Assembly (NCBI GenBank): GCA_947044405.1
Contig: CAMRHE010000035.1
Coordinates: 9,955,501 to 10,019,500 of the forward strand
DNA length: 64,000 nucleotides
Direction of reading: 5' to 3'
Origin: Leptodactylus fallax
Lineage: Eukaryota; Chordata; Amphibia; Anura; Leptodactylidae
The position numbers and the translations under genes were made by a program. The notes under the pieces were generated by a model. It saw only the letters and a program-made list of their open reading frames with translations, was not told where the DNA came from and searched no databases. Positions 9,165 through 20,300 of the stretch are shown here, piece after piece. Position 1 is the stretch's first letter. The number at the start of each line of letters is the position of its first letter.

Positions 9165-10793
9165 CAGTGCCTTGCGAAAGTATTCGGCCCCCTTGAACTT
9201 TTCAACCTTTTGCCACATTTCAGGCTTCAAACATAAGGATATAAAATTTTAATTTTTTGGTGAAGAATCAACAACAAGTGGGACACAATTGTGAAGTGGA
9301 ATGAAATTTATTGGTTATTTTAAACTTTTGTAAAAAATAAAAAACTGAAAAGTGGGGTGTGCAATATTATTTGGCCCCTTTACTTTCAGTGCAGCAAACT
9401 CACTCCAGAAGTTCAGTGAGGATCTCTGAATGATCCAATGTTGTCCTAAATGTCTGATGATGATAAATATAATCCACCTGTGTGTAATCAAGTCTCCATA
9501 TAAATGCACCTGCTCTGTGATAGTCTCAGGGTTCTGTTTAAAGCGCAGAGAGCATCATGAAGACCAAGGAACACACCAGGCAGGTCCGTGATACTGTTGT
9601 GGAGAAATTTAAAGCTGGATTTGGATACAAAAAGATTTCCCAAACTTTAAACATCCCAAGGAGTACTGTGCAAGCGATCATATTGAAATGGAAGGAGTAT
9701 CAAACCACTGCAAATCTACCAAGACCCGGCCGTCCCTCTAAACTTTCATCTCAAACAAGGAGAAGACTGATCAGAGATTCAGCCAAGAGGCCCATGATCA
9801 CTCTGGATGAACTGCAGAGATCTACAGCGGAGGTGGGAGAGTCTGTCCATAGGACAACAATCAATCGTACACTGCACAAATCTGGCCTTTATGGAAGAGT
9901 GGCAAGAAGAAAGCCATTTCTCAAAGATATCCATAAAAAGTCTCGTTTAAAGTTTGCCACAAGCCACCTGGGAGACACACCAAACATGTGGAAGAAGGTG
10001 CTCTGGTCAGATGAAACCAAAATCAAACTTTTTGGCCACAATGCAAAACGATATGTTTGGCGTAAAAGCAACACAGCTCATCACCCTGAACACACCATCC
10101 CCACTGTCAAACATGGTGGTGGCAGCATCATGGTTTGGGCCTGCTTTTCTTCAGAAGGGACAGGGAAGATGGTTAAAATTGATGGGAAGATGGATGGAGC
10201 CAAATACAAGACCATTCTGGAAGAAAACCTGTTGGAGTCTGCAAAAGACCTGAGACTGGGACGGAGAGTTATCTTCCAACAAGACAATGATCCCAAACAT
10301 AAAGCAAAATCTACAATGGAATGGTTCACAAATAAACGTATCCAGGTGTTAGAATGGCCAAGTCAAAGTCCAGACCTGAATCAAATCGAGAATCTGTGGA
10401 AAGAGCTGAAAACTGCTGTTCACAAACGCTCTCCATCCAACCTCACTGAGCTCCAGCTGTTTTCCAAGGAAGAATGGGCAAGAATTTCAGTCTCTCGATG
10501 TGCAAAACTGATAGAGACATACCCCAAGCGACTTGCAGCTGTAATCGCAGCAAAAGGTGGCGCTACAAAGTATTAACTTAAGGGGGCCGAATAATTTGGC
10601 ACGCCCCACTTTTCAGTTTTTTATTTTTTACTAAAGTTTAAAATATCCAATAAATTTCGTTCCACTTCACGATTGTGTCCCACTTGTTGATTCTTCACCA
10701 AAAAATTAAAATTTTATATCCTTATGTTTGAAGCCTGAAATGTGGCAAAAGGTTGAAAAGTTCAAGGGGGCCGAATACTTTTGCAAGGCACTG
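9165..10793 (+). mobile_element. Tc1-like transposon (family 2, copy A), 1,629 bp, full length
   Basis: Ends read CAGTGCCTTGC inward, flanked by TA at 9163-9164 and 10794-10795. Inverted repeats of about 210 bp differ at only a few positions. Each carries an outer GTATTCGGCCCCCTTGAAC and an inner related copy next to the coding region, the IR/DR layout. A second, slightly shorter copy of the same family is at 51019-52631. The insertion lies inside a short tandem repeat field. Confidence 0.96.
9557..10576 (+). CDS. Tc1-like transposase, uninterrupted, 339 residues
   Basis: The ATG at 9557 begins MKTKEHTRQV, and the frame runs to TAA with the usual ending GGATKY. Residues ~1-55 and ~70-125 form the two helix-turn-helix units of the paired-like DNA-binding domain, with the GRPSK hinge at 58-62. 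The DD34E triad is Asp152 (WSDET), Asp243 (QQDNDPKH) and Glu278 (NQIENLW). Length and motif spacing are those of functional Tc1/Sleeping-Beauty transposases. One oddity is Gln276 where relatives and copy B have Pro in the NPIENLW motif. Another is Lys instead of Glu in KIKLFG. The coding region lies between the two IR/DR repeats. Whether it is active cannot be told from sequence alone. Confidence 0.95.
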   Translation: MKTKEHTRQVRDTVVEKFKAGFGYKKISQTLNIPRSTVQAIILKWKEYQTTANLPRPGRPSKLSSQTRRRLIRDSAKRPMITLDELQRSTAEVGESVHRTTINRTLHKSGLYGRVARRKPFLKDIHKKSRLKFATSHLGDTPNMWKKVLWSDETKIKLFGHNAKRYVWRKSNTAHHPEHTIPTVKHGGGSIMVWACFSSEGTGKMVKIDGKMDGAKYKTILEENLLESAKDLRLGRRVIFQQDNDPKHKAKSTMEWFTNKRIQVLEWPSQSPDLNQIENLWKELKTAVHKRSPSNLTELQLFSKEEWARISVSRCAKLIETYPKRLAAVIAAKGGATKY

Positions 10794-10795
10794 TA

Positions 10796-11075
10796 TTTAT
10801 AAGGGGGGTATAATTGTTAAGTGGGCTTATTTCTAAAGGGGGCTATTAGTGATAATGGGGACTATTATTTATAAGGGTAACTATTATTTATGAGGGGGCT
10901 ATTATTTTTAAGGGAGCAGTATTATTTTTACGGGGTGACTGTTACTGATAAGGGGGGATAGTACTGATACAGGGCACTATTTATCATTTATAAGGGAGCT
11001 ATGATTGATAAAGGTGTAATATTATTTATAAGCAGGGACTATTATTTATAAGGAGGCGCTATAATAACTGATGAC
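10796..11075. repeat. Short tandem repeat field, right part
   Basis: This continues the ~18-24 bp CTATTATTTATAAG-type repeat beyond the Tc1 copy, with growing divergence towards 11075. Confidence 0.7.
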
Positions 11076-11572
11076 TGAGTGCAAAAATCTATTAGGTGGT
11101 ACAAAGGTGCTCATTAGAATTGTATGTGGTAAAATGGGGCTTGTTATTACTTTTTTGTTGGCAGAAAGGAGGCGTTATTATAGGGGTTGTCACTGGAAGA
11201 TGATGGTGTTGTTTGCATATCAGCATTTGGGGCCCCGCTTTTAATTTTTGCCCAGGGCCCCACTTTGTCTAAAACCGGCCCTGCTCAGACAACTACCATC
11301 TTGTGTATGCACCATGCACTGCAGTGGAAGTTGATGCTCTCCATGGCCCATCGAACTTAAGCAGCAAGAGCATTGCACGCTGTGCACCAACTACCTCATT
11401 TGTAGGCAGTTATGTTGTTTTGTGAGTATTACACTTTAAAATTTTCTCTAAATCTACAAAAGTGACATATGTAATGTGCCTTGTAATGTGGTGGTTGCAG
11501 TTGAATATGCTTGGGTAAGGTGGTAGACTCCCTTTAAGAGATGTCTCCATCATTATATTTAGACACATGCTT
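11076..11572. other. No gene seen; contains one repeat end
   Basis: At 11225-11284 there is GGGGCCCC...AAAACCGGCCCTG, which looks like the terminus of a nonautonomous DNA transposon. I found no matching left terminus with a target duplication. The rest is unremarkable. Confidence 0.35.
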
Positions 11573-11850
11573 TTAGGCTAAGGCCCCATGTAGTGGGCTG
11601 CAGCAAAAAAGTGCTGTGGGAAAAACTTTGGGCTGAAATGCATCGCGTTTTTTCCCGCATCACTTTCACAAAAAGTCCACAGAGTTTTGCATTGCAGACT
11701 TTTTGCTTCATTTATACCTATATGGAAACCGCCAGCGTTTTCGTAGGTATAATTGACATACTGCGATTTAAAAAACGTAACGGTTTTTGAAATTGCAGCA
11801 TTTCTGCTGCGGGTATTTTTCTACAATGTGTGGATGGGCTGGGGTTTCTG
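11573..11850. repeat. Foldback MITE, family B (copy 1)
   Basis: It begins AGGCTAAGGCCCCATGTAG and contains GGCTGCAGCAAAAAAGTGCTG and the block ATACCTATATGGAAACCGCC. The same blocks recur at 12650-12955, 38010-38575 and 62284-62600 in both orientations. It is noncoding. Confidence 0.6.
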
Positions 11851-12297
11851 ACTGAAAATTAGTCGTCATTACTAAATTGAAGCATGTGTGAGGAAAATTC
11901 CCTTTGCTTGAATGTGTACTGGACCTTTAAGATAAAGCTATTAGCTCTGCACAAGATAAATAACACAAGTCATACAAGAGTGGTTGTATTGGTGTCTAGA
12001 ATCTGTCAATATGGCCATTGTCCTTGATAGACTGATACAGTTTCTGTTATTCTGTGTAAAATATGGATGAATAACTCAATTTGTCACAGGATTGTGTATA
12101 TTTGTCAGAAAAGGAAGGGAGGATGGTAGATAGGAAAGGAGTGGAAGCAGTAAGAAATAAAACAAGAACAGAAGCAAGAATAAAGGGAATAATACAAGGA
12201 AGAAAAGTAAAAAAAATAAAAAAGGTAAATACAAAGTGAAACATTTAAAGGCAAGAGGGAAATAAAAAAAAAAAAAAAAAAATCAGACATATTAAAG
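11851..12297. other. No gene seen
   Basis: AT- and purine-rich spacer with an A-run at 12265-12282. The short frames on the - strand here are driven by T-rich composition. Confidence 0.4.
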
Positions 12298-12475
12298 TGA
12301 AGGCCACAGGTCGCAAGAAAGCTGCATTTTTTTATTGCAGATTTTGCTGTATTTTTTTGAGCAAAAGGAAATGTGGCTTCCAAAGAAATAGGAAACATAA
12401 AGAAAGTACTTATACTTCTCTATTTTGCTAAATCCACTCCTGACTTTGACTCAGAAAAGCAGCAAAATCTGCAAC
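12298..12475. repeat. Foldback MITE, family A (copy 1)
   Basis: The left arm has GCTGCATTTTTTTATTGCAG and the right arm has CAGCAAAATCTGCAACAG. Related copies are at 13003-13215 and 24651-24866. Confidence 0.55.
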
Positions 12476-12649
12476 AGACTCATAGACTTTTATTGTTATG
12501 ATGCATCTGTTAGCATCTGTGAAAAAAGTGGACATGCTTCCATTGTTTTTATGGTCCACAAAAATGCACTGCTATCTGAATGGGTACATATGGTGTCTGC
12601 AAAAAATACGGACAACACACTTACATAAAATGCAGACGTGTGAATAAGG

Positions 12650-12955
12650 CCTAAGGCTAAGGTCCCACGTTGCAGTTGCGGAAAGCATTACGTGTTTTTC
12701 TGCAGCATTTTCCACAGAAAGTCTGCAGAGTTTTCCTATGTGGACTTTCTGTCTCTATTATACCTATATGGAAAATGCCAGCGTTTCCGTGGGTATAATT
12801 GACATGCGGCAATTTACAAAAATGCAACAGTTTTTGAAAATATTGATATGGGAAGAATAAAGAGAAAAACACAGCAAAAACCCAATGCAAAATGTGTTCG
12901 CTGTGTTTTTTCTGCAGCATTTTTTATCTGTGTTTTGCTATCTGGGGCTTTAGCC
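12650..12955. repeat. Foldback MITE, family B (copy 2)
   Basis: It begins AAGGCTAAGGTCCCACGTTG and includes TATTATACCTATATGGAAAA and CGTGGGTATAATTGACATGC, shared with the copy at 11573. Confidence 0.6.
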
Positions 12956-13002
12956 TACTAGAAATGTTGTTGAACTGAACAACTGAATAAATAGACCTTA
13001 GG

Positions 13003-13215
13003 CTGGGACAACATGATGTGGAAAAGCTACATTTTGTTGCAAAATTGCTGCAAATATAAGACAAATCCAGGAATAGATTTAGCAGAAGGGAGAAGTAGAA
13101 GAGCTTCCTATATATTTTCCATTCCTTTTGAAGCCACTCTTGGCTTTGGCTCAAAAAACTGCAGCAAAATCCACCCCAAAAAAACGCAGCTTTTCCACAG
13201 CATGTGGCTTCAGCC
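13003..13215. repeat. Foldback MITE, family A (copy 2)
   Basis: Inverted arms with the central block TTTTCCATTCCTTTTGAAGC and the arm GGCTTTGGCTCAAAAAACTG. It has the same layout as 24651-24866. Confidence 0.65.
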
Positions 13216-13560
13216 TAAGGCTGAGCCCCCTAGTAGTGAAAGGCAGATAAAAAAAACACTGCATAAAAAAATGCTGTAAAAATGCAATGCATTTTTTTCT
13301 GTAAAACAGGTTATTTTCTTCTTTGTTTCCACAGCAACTGAAAACGCTGCATTTCTGCAATGTGGGGCCTTAATTTTTGAAAAATGCAGCATATCAATTT
13401 TAGCTGCAGAAATGCAAGCATTTTAGCTATAGATTTAATAAGACAAGAAAAAACGCAGAAAAAAATGCAGAAAAAACGCAATGAAATACAAGATACATTT
13501 CTACTACATATTTCTCTCATGCTTCTTTTAGCTGTGGTTTGCTACGTAGAGCCTTAGCAT
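13213..13560. repeat. Foldback repeat related to family B
   Basis: It begins AAGGCTGAGCCCCCTAGTAG and is rich in AAAATGCAGC-type words. It ends near AGAGCCTTAGC. A further diverged segment of the same type fills 13561-13850. Confidence 0.45.
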
Positions 13561-13852
13561 AGAAATGTGGAAAAAATGCTGCATTTTACAGTACCAGCAA
13601 AGTGAATGAGATTCTGACTAATACTATCCACACATTGGGGGAAAAAAATTGAGTTGAAAGACAATGCATGTCAATTTTAGCTATGGAAACACAAGTGTTT
13701 TCCCTATAGCTTTAAAAATGAAAGACAAACTGCATAGAAAAATACATTGGAAAAATGATTTTTGGAAAAAAAGGTAATGCGTTTTTGCTGTTTTTTTCTA
13801 TTGCATTTTTTTAGCTGTGGTTTGCTACGTGGAGCCATAGCCTTAAGCTAAG

Positions 13853-14035
13853 GCTCCATGTTGCTGAATGCAGCTAAAAAACGCTGCTGAAAAAAACGCA
13901 GAGAATAGTCTATGGGGTCAGCGGGTTTCCGCAGGTAACCGCTTATTAAGTGGATAGGGTTTCCGTTTTTCGGGTCCCCAAGTGGACCCAAAGAACGGAA
14001 GCCCGAACGCTAATGTGAACCTAGCATTAAATGTA
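13853..14035. repeat. Composite of family B start and a Harbinger-like MITE end
   Basis: From 13910 the sequence ATAGTCTATGGGGTCAGCGG to GCTAATGTGAACCTAGCAT follows the right half of the elements at 24031-24207 and 46868-47109. It is preceded by a fragment of the TAAGGCTCCATGTTGC type. Confidence 0.5.
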
Positions 14036-15470
14036 AGAAGAGTAACTGAATAATAAAAACAGTAGGAAACAAAAAATGAACAAGGAAAAGTGAATAAGGA
14101 TCAAAGTAAAAGAGAAACTGACGAAGATCTATGTTTTATAGAACGTGTTGGGGGAAAAAAAAAGCAAAAACAGATTCCAGGAGACATGAATGAAAAGTTG
14201 TAAGGGGGTAAAGTGTGTGACAGTTTTACATTTTGCCATAGAATTCTATGGCAGAGTGCCAGGAATCCTCAGTGGAATAACTCTAATGAAGGAAGGGCAA
14301 TGAGGACCTGAATATATTGGCTGGCAATGTAGACTTCATCTAATTGGTAAAAGATGGTGGTGCAAACTTCTCTAGTTTAATTGGTGAGGGGAAGGGCTTG
14401 TTAAAGAATAAAACAAGGAGAATGCTGAAAGTTTTTTTTAGATAAGGAAATGCAGGCAGACCTCTATGTGCAAGTAAAAGAGCTCAATTTAGGGCAATTT
14501 GCTCAGCAAGCTGGTCTGTAGCCTCTCAAGGGAGAAGAGATAAGAAAAAAATAAAAGCAAAAGAGGACTTGATAAAATCACCTAGCACATGCAATCTCTG
14601 TAGTATACATTTTAGTGTGTTAAATCTGCCCAATCAATATGATTCTTTTCATTTAAGTTGCAACTAAAGAAACACTGTATTACAATAGAAATCGGGCATG
14701 CTGGATTGATGATGGGCCTCTTGAGGGCTTCGTAAGACTTAAAAAACTATTTTGTACTGCTATATTGTTTTTCCTAGGGAAGATGGCTAGCAGTTTACAA
14801 TCCTGAGCTACAATAGCATACTATACGTATAGTATATGTGAAGTTCTCCTGCAGTGTTATGATGAAGCATGTTGCATTATACTACATATTGTGCTGTGAT
14901 AGTTTATCTTTACTGACACATATAAACATAAACACTGATACTATATACATGGAAGAATACAACAGGAGCAAACCTCAATATAGTTTCTTTTTACTTTTGA
15001 AGAAACACACACGTTTATTGATGTTTTGGCTTTTTTTAACCTCTTAAAGTAAATGTGCACTAGTAAATGCAATACTTTCTTGAGCTTTCCTAGTGGTGAC
15101 TAAGGGTATTTGGCGCTTCCACCCTTAAAGCAGCCATTTTCACTTATGTATTTTAATTTTATATTCCCACTCCTTACAAAAGTAATAACACTTTTATTTT
15201 TATGTATTTTAGAGTTGTGTGAGGGCTTATTTTTTGTAGGGCTGAAATGTACATATTGCCATCATTTAGTATTTGATAAAATGGACTGAGAAGCTAAAAA
15301 ACCCCATAACGGATTAGAATTGAAAAAAATGCAACTGCACGATTTTCTTACAGGTTTCTTCACATGGTACAAATGATACTATGCCTATGTTCTGCAAGTC
15401 AATATGCAATGATCATACAAAGTATATATAATTGTTTCTTTTTTAATATATTTAAGAAAAGAAAAAACAG
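14036..15470. other. No gene seen
   Basis: AT-rich DNA without coding signal. The part 15160-15420 (GTGTGAGGGCTTATTTTTTG) is a fragment of the TTAA-flanked repeat family that is better preserved at 26883-27709. Confidence 0.4.
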
Positions 15471-15568
15471 GGGCATGGCCTTGAGTCTGTTGGAGTAGGA
15501 CGCTAGTCCCAGAGCTTCTGCCCTGCACACTGCTAATCTGGACCTGCCAGCTGCAGCTAGAAGGACCA

Positions 15569-16450
15569 TGGGCAAGAGAATGCCCTAAAAGGCTACACCT
15601 GGGACCCCTGCACCTGGTGACCTGGCCATGCAGAACTCTATCAAGGATTACCTGGCTCCTCTGGCAACTTCCTCTTTGGCCTCCACGAGGCGGTGGACAT
15701 CTTGAACAGACATCATTCTAGCCGACTTTAGTGCATCGTTGCCGCTGCTTACAGGTGCGGCCACCTTTCCCCCACTGCAGCGGTCCAGGTCTGTGCCACC
15801 TCTGGCCCCCAGGTCACATTGCCGCACTATGATATAGAAACACCGGCCGGAACCATACCCTCCTCTGACGCTGCATTGTTTCTCCTCCAGACCACTGGAC
15901 ATGTACCCTGGCTCAGAAGTGTCCAACAAGGTCAGTTCTATACCCTCCTCTAACACCCCTAGGCTCTTCCTCCTCACACTGAGACCTCCAGCCCTGTCTT
16001 AAAGAGACCCCTCAGCCCCTGCTCCCATTGTTATGAGCTGAACTGAGGATCTATGCAGCTTTGGAGATTGAAGACCCTGGAACCCCAACTTTGGAGCTTG
16101 GTATTGAGGTCCAGGTGTTGCCCCTCCTGCAAGATCCTCCTCAGTCGTCTGATATTATTGCTCAACTTCCAACAAAGCAGGACTTTAAATCGCTTATTGC
16201 AGAAGTCACAGAGACGTGCATGAGGTACAGAAAGACCTCCACCATATTGACTCCAGGATTGAAACCTTAGAGGAGGGACATGAAGTCACAAGAAACTAAA
16301 ACTCCCAACTACAAGCCATAGTCCTCTCTCAGTCCTCATCAGTATGGTACATGCACTGTCACCTGGAGGATCTTGACAATAGGGGTAGGTGCAACAATAT
16401 TAGTGTCAAAGGCTTATGTCATCTCCACCCCCTCCTGAGAGATCATCAGC
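15569..16450 (+). pseudogene. L1 ORF1 relic
   Basis: Conceptual reading gives an N-terminal piece (DLAMQNSIKDYLAP near 15625-15665) and a coiled-coil-like segment (DLHHIDSRIETLEEGHE near 16230-16290 after a frame change). Then comes LEDLDNRGRCNNISVKG at 16360-16412, matching the conserved LEDxxNRxRRNNIRVxG motif at the start of the ORF1p RNA-binding domain. Stops and frameshifts separate these pieces. ORF1p is the RNA chaperone of L1 ribonucleoprotein particles. This copy cannot make it. Confidence 0.65.
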
Positions 16451-16739
16451 TCCCTTACAGATGCGTGTTCCCTATTACTTTGACAGCACAATGAGACGAA
16501 AACTCAGCTACACTATGATCCTTCTCTGATCTGCAACCCTTCTGTGAGACCTTGTAGATTACCCTCCCAAAAGTGACTGTCTGGGAGCTGTGTTCTCCCT
16601 TTGTACCGCTACCCCAACTGTGGCAACACCAGAAATCAAAGTGCCAACAACTTGATTTGTGACAAGTTAAAAACCCTACAGATCGCTCTTATACCTTTTT
16701 TTCTCTCACCCCCATAACACACACACCAGAATTACTTAT

Positions 16740-18226
16740 TCGACAATGCCTTAGCTCTTCGCTTACTCATTTTTCACAGAGGTTGGCCTCATATCCTGAT
16801 CCGAACATGCCCCAGTAACTGTATCAATGTACCATGATCCTGTCCTGACTAGACACTGCCACTAGTGCCTCAATGAGGCCCTTATCAAAACTCCCACCAC
16901 CCCATCCACCCTGCGACAACATATGACTAATTATTTTAGGAAAAATGAGGAGTCCACACCCTTAGGTGTGGTTCTTTAGGAGGCTCACAAGGCAGTAATG
17001 CGTGGACACTGCATTGCGTCGGTGTTGCAGCTTAAAAAATCTAGGAAGGATAGGATGGAAGATTTGATAACCAAGATTCAAGCCCTCACTGTCAACCCCT
17101 CATTGTCTGTACTCTGCCAGTTGGTAGCAGCCAGAACTTGAGAGACTTATCGACACAGCACAGCGCCTTTATACACACCAACGCTACTATGAACTATGAA
17201 TGGGGTAATAAGGCACATACCTTGTTGGCCAAGATCCTGAGGGATAACTATGACTCCTGCACCCCTCCTGTTGTGCGGGATGCCAGAGGGTGTCTGTAGC
17301 AACACCCAGAATCCATTGCTGCCGCCTTTCATGATTACTATACTATCGTATATAATCTCCCCTCCCAACACTCCCCAGAATCCACTGACCGCTCATAGTG
17401 ACTGTGGGACTATCTGACTAATTGTCATCTACCTTCACTCCTGCTGGAAGCGTTAACCTCTCTCAATGCTCCCATTAAAGATGAGGAGCTTGTGGGAGTC
17501 CTGAAAGACATTCCTAATGGCAAGGCAGCAGGCCCTGATGGGTTCACCTATTTTTACTATAAAACCTTTCAAGCTGACCTCACCCCTCATATGAGAAGGT
17601 TGTTTAACTGTTTTCTGGACAGTAACCCTATCCCACAAACGATGCTACACTGTCATATTAATCTAGTCCTTAAGCCAAATAAAGACCCAAAAGAGTGTTC
17701 TAACTATAGATCTATTGCCCTACTGAACACAGACTTAAAATTGTTCACAAAACTACCTGCTAATCGATTTAACACTTGGCTTCCATTTCTTGTCCACAAG
17801 GACCAGGTGAGTTTCATTCCCTGTCATCAAGAGGGAGACAACACCAGAAGGACGGTGGACTTAACTGAGATAGCCAGCTGCCACTCAACCCCTGCTTTTC
17901 TTCTCAGCCTTGATGCGGAGAAAGCCTTTGACCGTATTGATTGGTCTTTCATGATGGTCTCCCTAAAAGCTTTTAGATTTGCAGGAGCTTTTCTCACAGC
18001 GATTCAAGCACTTTACTCATCCCCCACGGCATCAGTGAAGCTTCCCCACTCTTCCTCTACCTCCTTCCCCATTAGAAACAGCACTCGATAGGGCTCCCCT
18101 TTCTCCCCTCTTATTTTTGCACTCTCCATTGAACCTTTAACAGCCAAGATACGCCAGAATTCTGACGCCATGGGAATTAAAGTTTGGGATAGGGATTTCA
18201 AAGTCAATCTCTTTGCTGATGATGCA
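16740..18226 (+). pseudogene. L1 ORF2 relic: linker and reverse transcriptase (N-terminal part)
   Basis: The best-preserved run is 17492-18091. It contains PNGKAAGPDGF (RT block 1), SNYRSIALLNTDLKLFTKL, a KDQVSFIP block and SLDAEKAFDRIDW with the catalytic Asp. After the TAG at 18089 the same frame gives GSPFSPLLFALSIEPL and then FADDA at about 18212-18226, the catalytic FADD box. Upstream (16900-17490) diverged linker text such as KSRKDRMEDLITKIQAL is visible between stops. Catalytic aspartates are intact, but the frame is broken several times and is cut by the foldback element right after FADD. Confidence 0.8.
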
Positions 18227-18486
18227 AACGTGTTTTAGTGGTCAAATGACTAACCTCTCTTTTGGAAAAAAAGAATTCCACGCTGACCAGCTGGTCCAAG
18301 GAATGAAGCTTTGTTTGAATCCAATAGACACTGTGCATTTCGGGAATTAATCCCCTTTTTTTACTGTAAAGGGGAGTGTAGTGTCTATTGGATTCAAATA
18401 AAGCTTCATTCCTTGGACCAGCTGGTGAGTGCAAAATTCTTTTTTCCACAAGAGAGTTTAGTCATTTGACCACTCAAACACGTTTT
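18225..18486. repeat. Foldback element (~260 bp imperfect palindrome) inside L1
   Basis: The left arm 18225-18340 and the reverse complement of 18370-18486 agree at roughly nine of ten positions. Both start AAACGTGTTT.AGTGGTCAAA and share GACCAGCTGGTCCAAGGAAT and GAATCCAATAGACACT. The centre is a ~30 bp T-rich spacer. It interrupts the L1 RT directly after the FADD box. I see no clear target duplication. Confidence 0.7.
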
Positions 18487-19530
18487 CATCTGTTGATGTC
18501 TGGTGAAATAGTCTAGGACAAGGATCAGGGTTGGACTGAGTGCAGAGACCACTGTATTGGGGGCCATTAAAAAAAATTTGGCCCAGACAACCCCTTTAAA
18601 GAGGTTGTGCATAAATTGGAGAGACCACTGTGGCGGCCGCCAGGGAGCTGTAAAAATTAAAAAAAAAAAAAAAAAAAAAAAAGCAAACTCACCTGTCCTC
18701 AGCACACCGTTGTCCCCCGCCTGTGTCTGTTCAATCTCATGGCGGTCCCTCATTTCTAGAAATCCTATACTTAATTGGTCTTAGCGGTCACATGAAGTAC
18801 AGGACTCCTAGCAAGAAGGCACTTGCACGAGACTGAATGGACACTGGCAGTGGCCAACGGAGTATGCTTTTTTTTTTATTTATCACCTCCTGCTCGCCAC
18901 ATGGGTTGCTCTAATTCCTGGACAACCTCTTTAAAGGATTTATCCATCTTTCTAATATTGATTGTCCTTAGGGTAGGCCATCTATATTACATCTGCGGGG
19001 GTACAACAGCCAGGACCTCTGCAGATCAGCTATTCCAGGACAATGCAGCTACAGGTAATGGTAACAATTCTAGGAGCCACGCTGTTCACTTGAGTGTAGC
19101 TTAGTTTAGTTTTAGCAGTGGTGCACATTGTATGGCAGGTGAGCAGCATGGCTCCCGACATGTTATTTCCTTTAGCCGCCCTGTCTCGGTACCGCTGATC
19201 TGCAAGGGTCCTGGAGTTGGGCCCCTTGAAACAATTCCACTGGTGGGCCCTAGACATTCCAGTCCTACACTAACAAGGATCCTCCTGCTGCCACCCCTCA
19301 TCACTATTGTATATAGGCTTGGATTGTTGTTGTGACACTCTCACAACCACTTAAGGTGAGAGGCCAACTGGTCCATTATGTGTATATTTATATATATAAT
19401 TATTATTTTTTTTTTTGGATACGTTTAGCAAATTTTGTTTGCTATCCCCAATGCAGAGTTACGTTATGTTGTTATGTGCTGCTTGGTGCTATTTCTTTTG
19501 TTCTTTCTAAGCAATATTTGCTTACCAACC
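18487..19530. repeat. Insert cluster within the L1, incl. family D copy 2 (18580-18945)
   Basis: 18580-18945 is bounded by GACAACCCCTTTAAAGAGG and GGACAACCTCTTTAAAGG, an inverted pair. It holds the ACTCACCTGTCCTC block with an A-run at 18658-18682, as in the copies at 5103 and 48105. 19190-19275 carries a GGGCCCTTGAA...TGGTGGGCCC block like that near 9030. No L1 coding text is seen until about 19530. Confidence 0.5.
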
Positions 19531-20295
19531 TCCACATCACCTTACCTAATTTAATGTGGACCCTTGATGACTATGGCCAGTCAGGCTATAAGGTTAATTC
19601 CTCAAAGACAGAAGCACTTCCAGTGAGCATACCTCAGACATCCGTACAGTTTCTGTGCAGCAATTTTGATTTTCAATGACAGGAACATTCACTTCGGTAT
19701 TTGGGAATTCAGCTCTCCCCCACATACAGTATAATAAAAACTATCCCTGACTATTTCATGACCTTAAGACATTATTGAATAAGTGGCGTCCTCTACACAT
19801 TTTTCTCATTAGCCAAATATAGCCAGTAAAACTGACCCTGCTCCCAAAACTCTTATACTATTTTGAGACACTCCCACCCTCTGTCCACTGCTCAGAGCTA
19901 CGTAGTCTGCAAAAAGTTATATTTTACTTTATTTGGAATGCTAGGTGCCACCGGATCCCTAGATAGGGGATGCTAGCAGGGAGGGGGAGAGGGTGTTCTG
20001 GTGGTCCCACATGTTCTTCACTATTATTGGGCCACCCACCTGAAATGTATCTCATTTTGAGTTATACTGCAGGTGTACACAAAGTGGGTGAAGATTGAAA
20101 AGCTATGGCTTGTTCCTATGCATCCGAATACTTTCCTGAGGGCCTGCTACTCTTTTCCCCACTGACCCCTCCTTGGTTCCTATTCGCTTTACTAGAGCGA
20201 TCTGGGCTACTTACAGTAAGCTGTTTCTCCTTGCTTCCCAGAACTCCTCTATGATCTCCTTTCTGCACAACCCGCTTCTCTTGTAGGGACTGATG
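19530..20295 (+). pseudogene. L1 ORF2 relic: thumb and following region
   Basis: The reading YGQSGYKVNSSKTEAL (about 19570-19617) matches the SGYKIN.SK block after the FADD box. Then RYLGIQLSPTY (after a stop), LNKWRPL, LLPKLLYYFETLPP, LQKVIFYFIWNARCHRIP and HYYWATHL follow in the right order. Stops are scattered. The piece ends at the solo LTR. Confidence 0.7.
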
Positions 20296-20300
20296 GTTAC

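Noticed and set aside
5056..11284. One large hAT-like element from CAGGCCCGG (5056) to CCGGCCCTG (11284)
   Set aside because: The ends look loosely inverted, but the flanking eight bases do not match and the inner similarity is weak.
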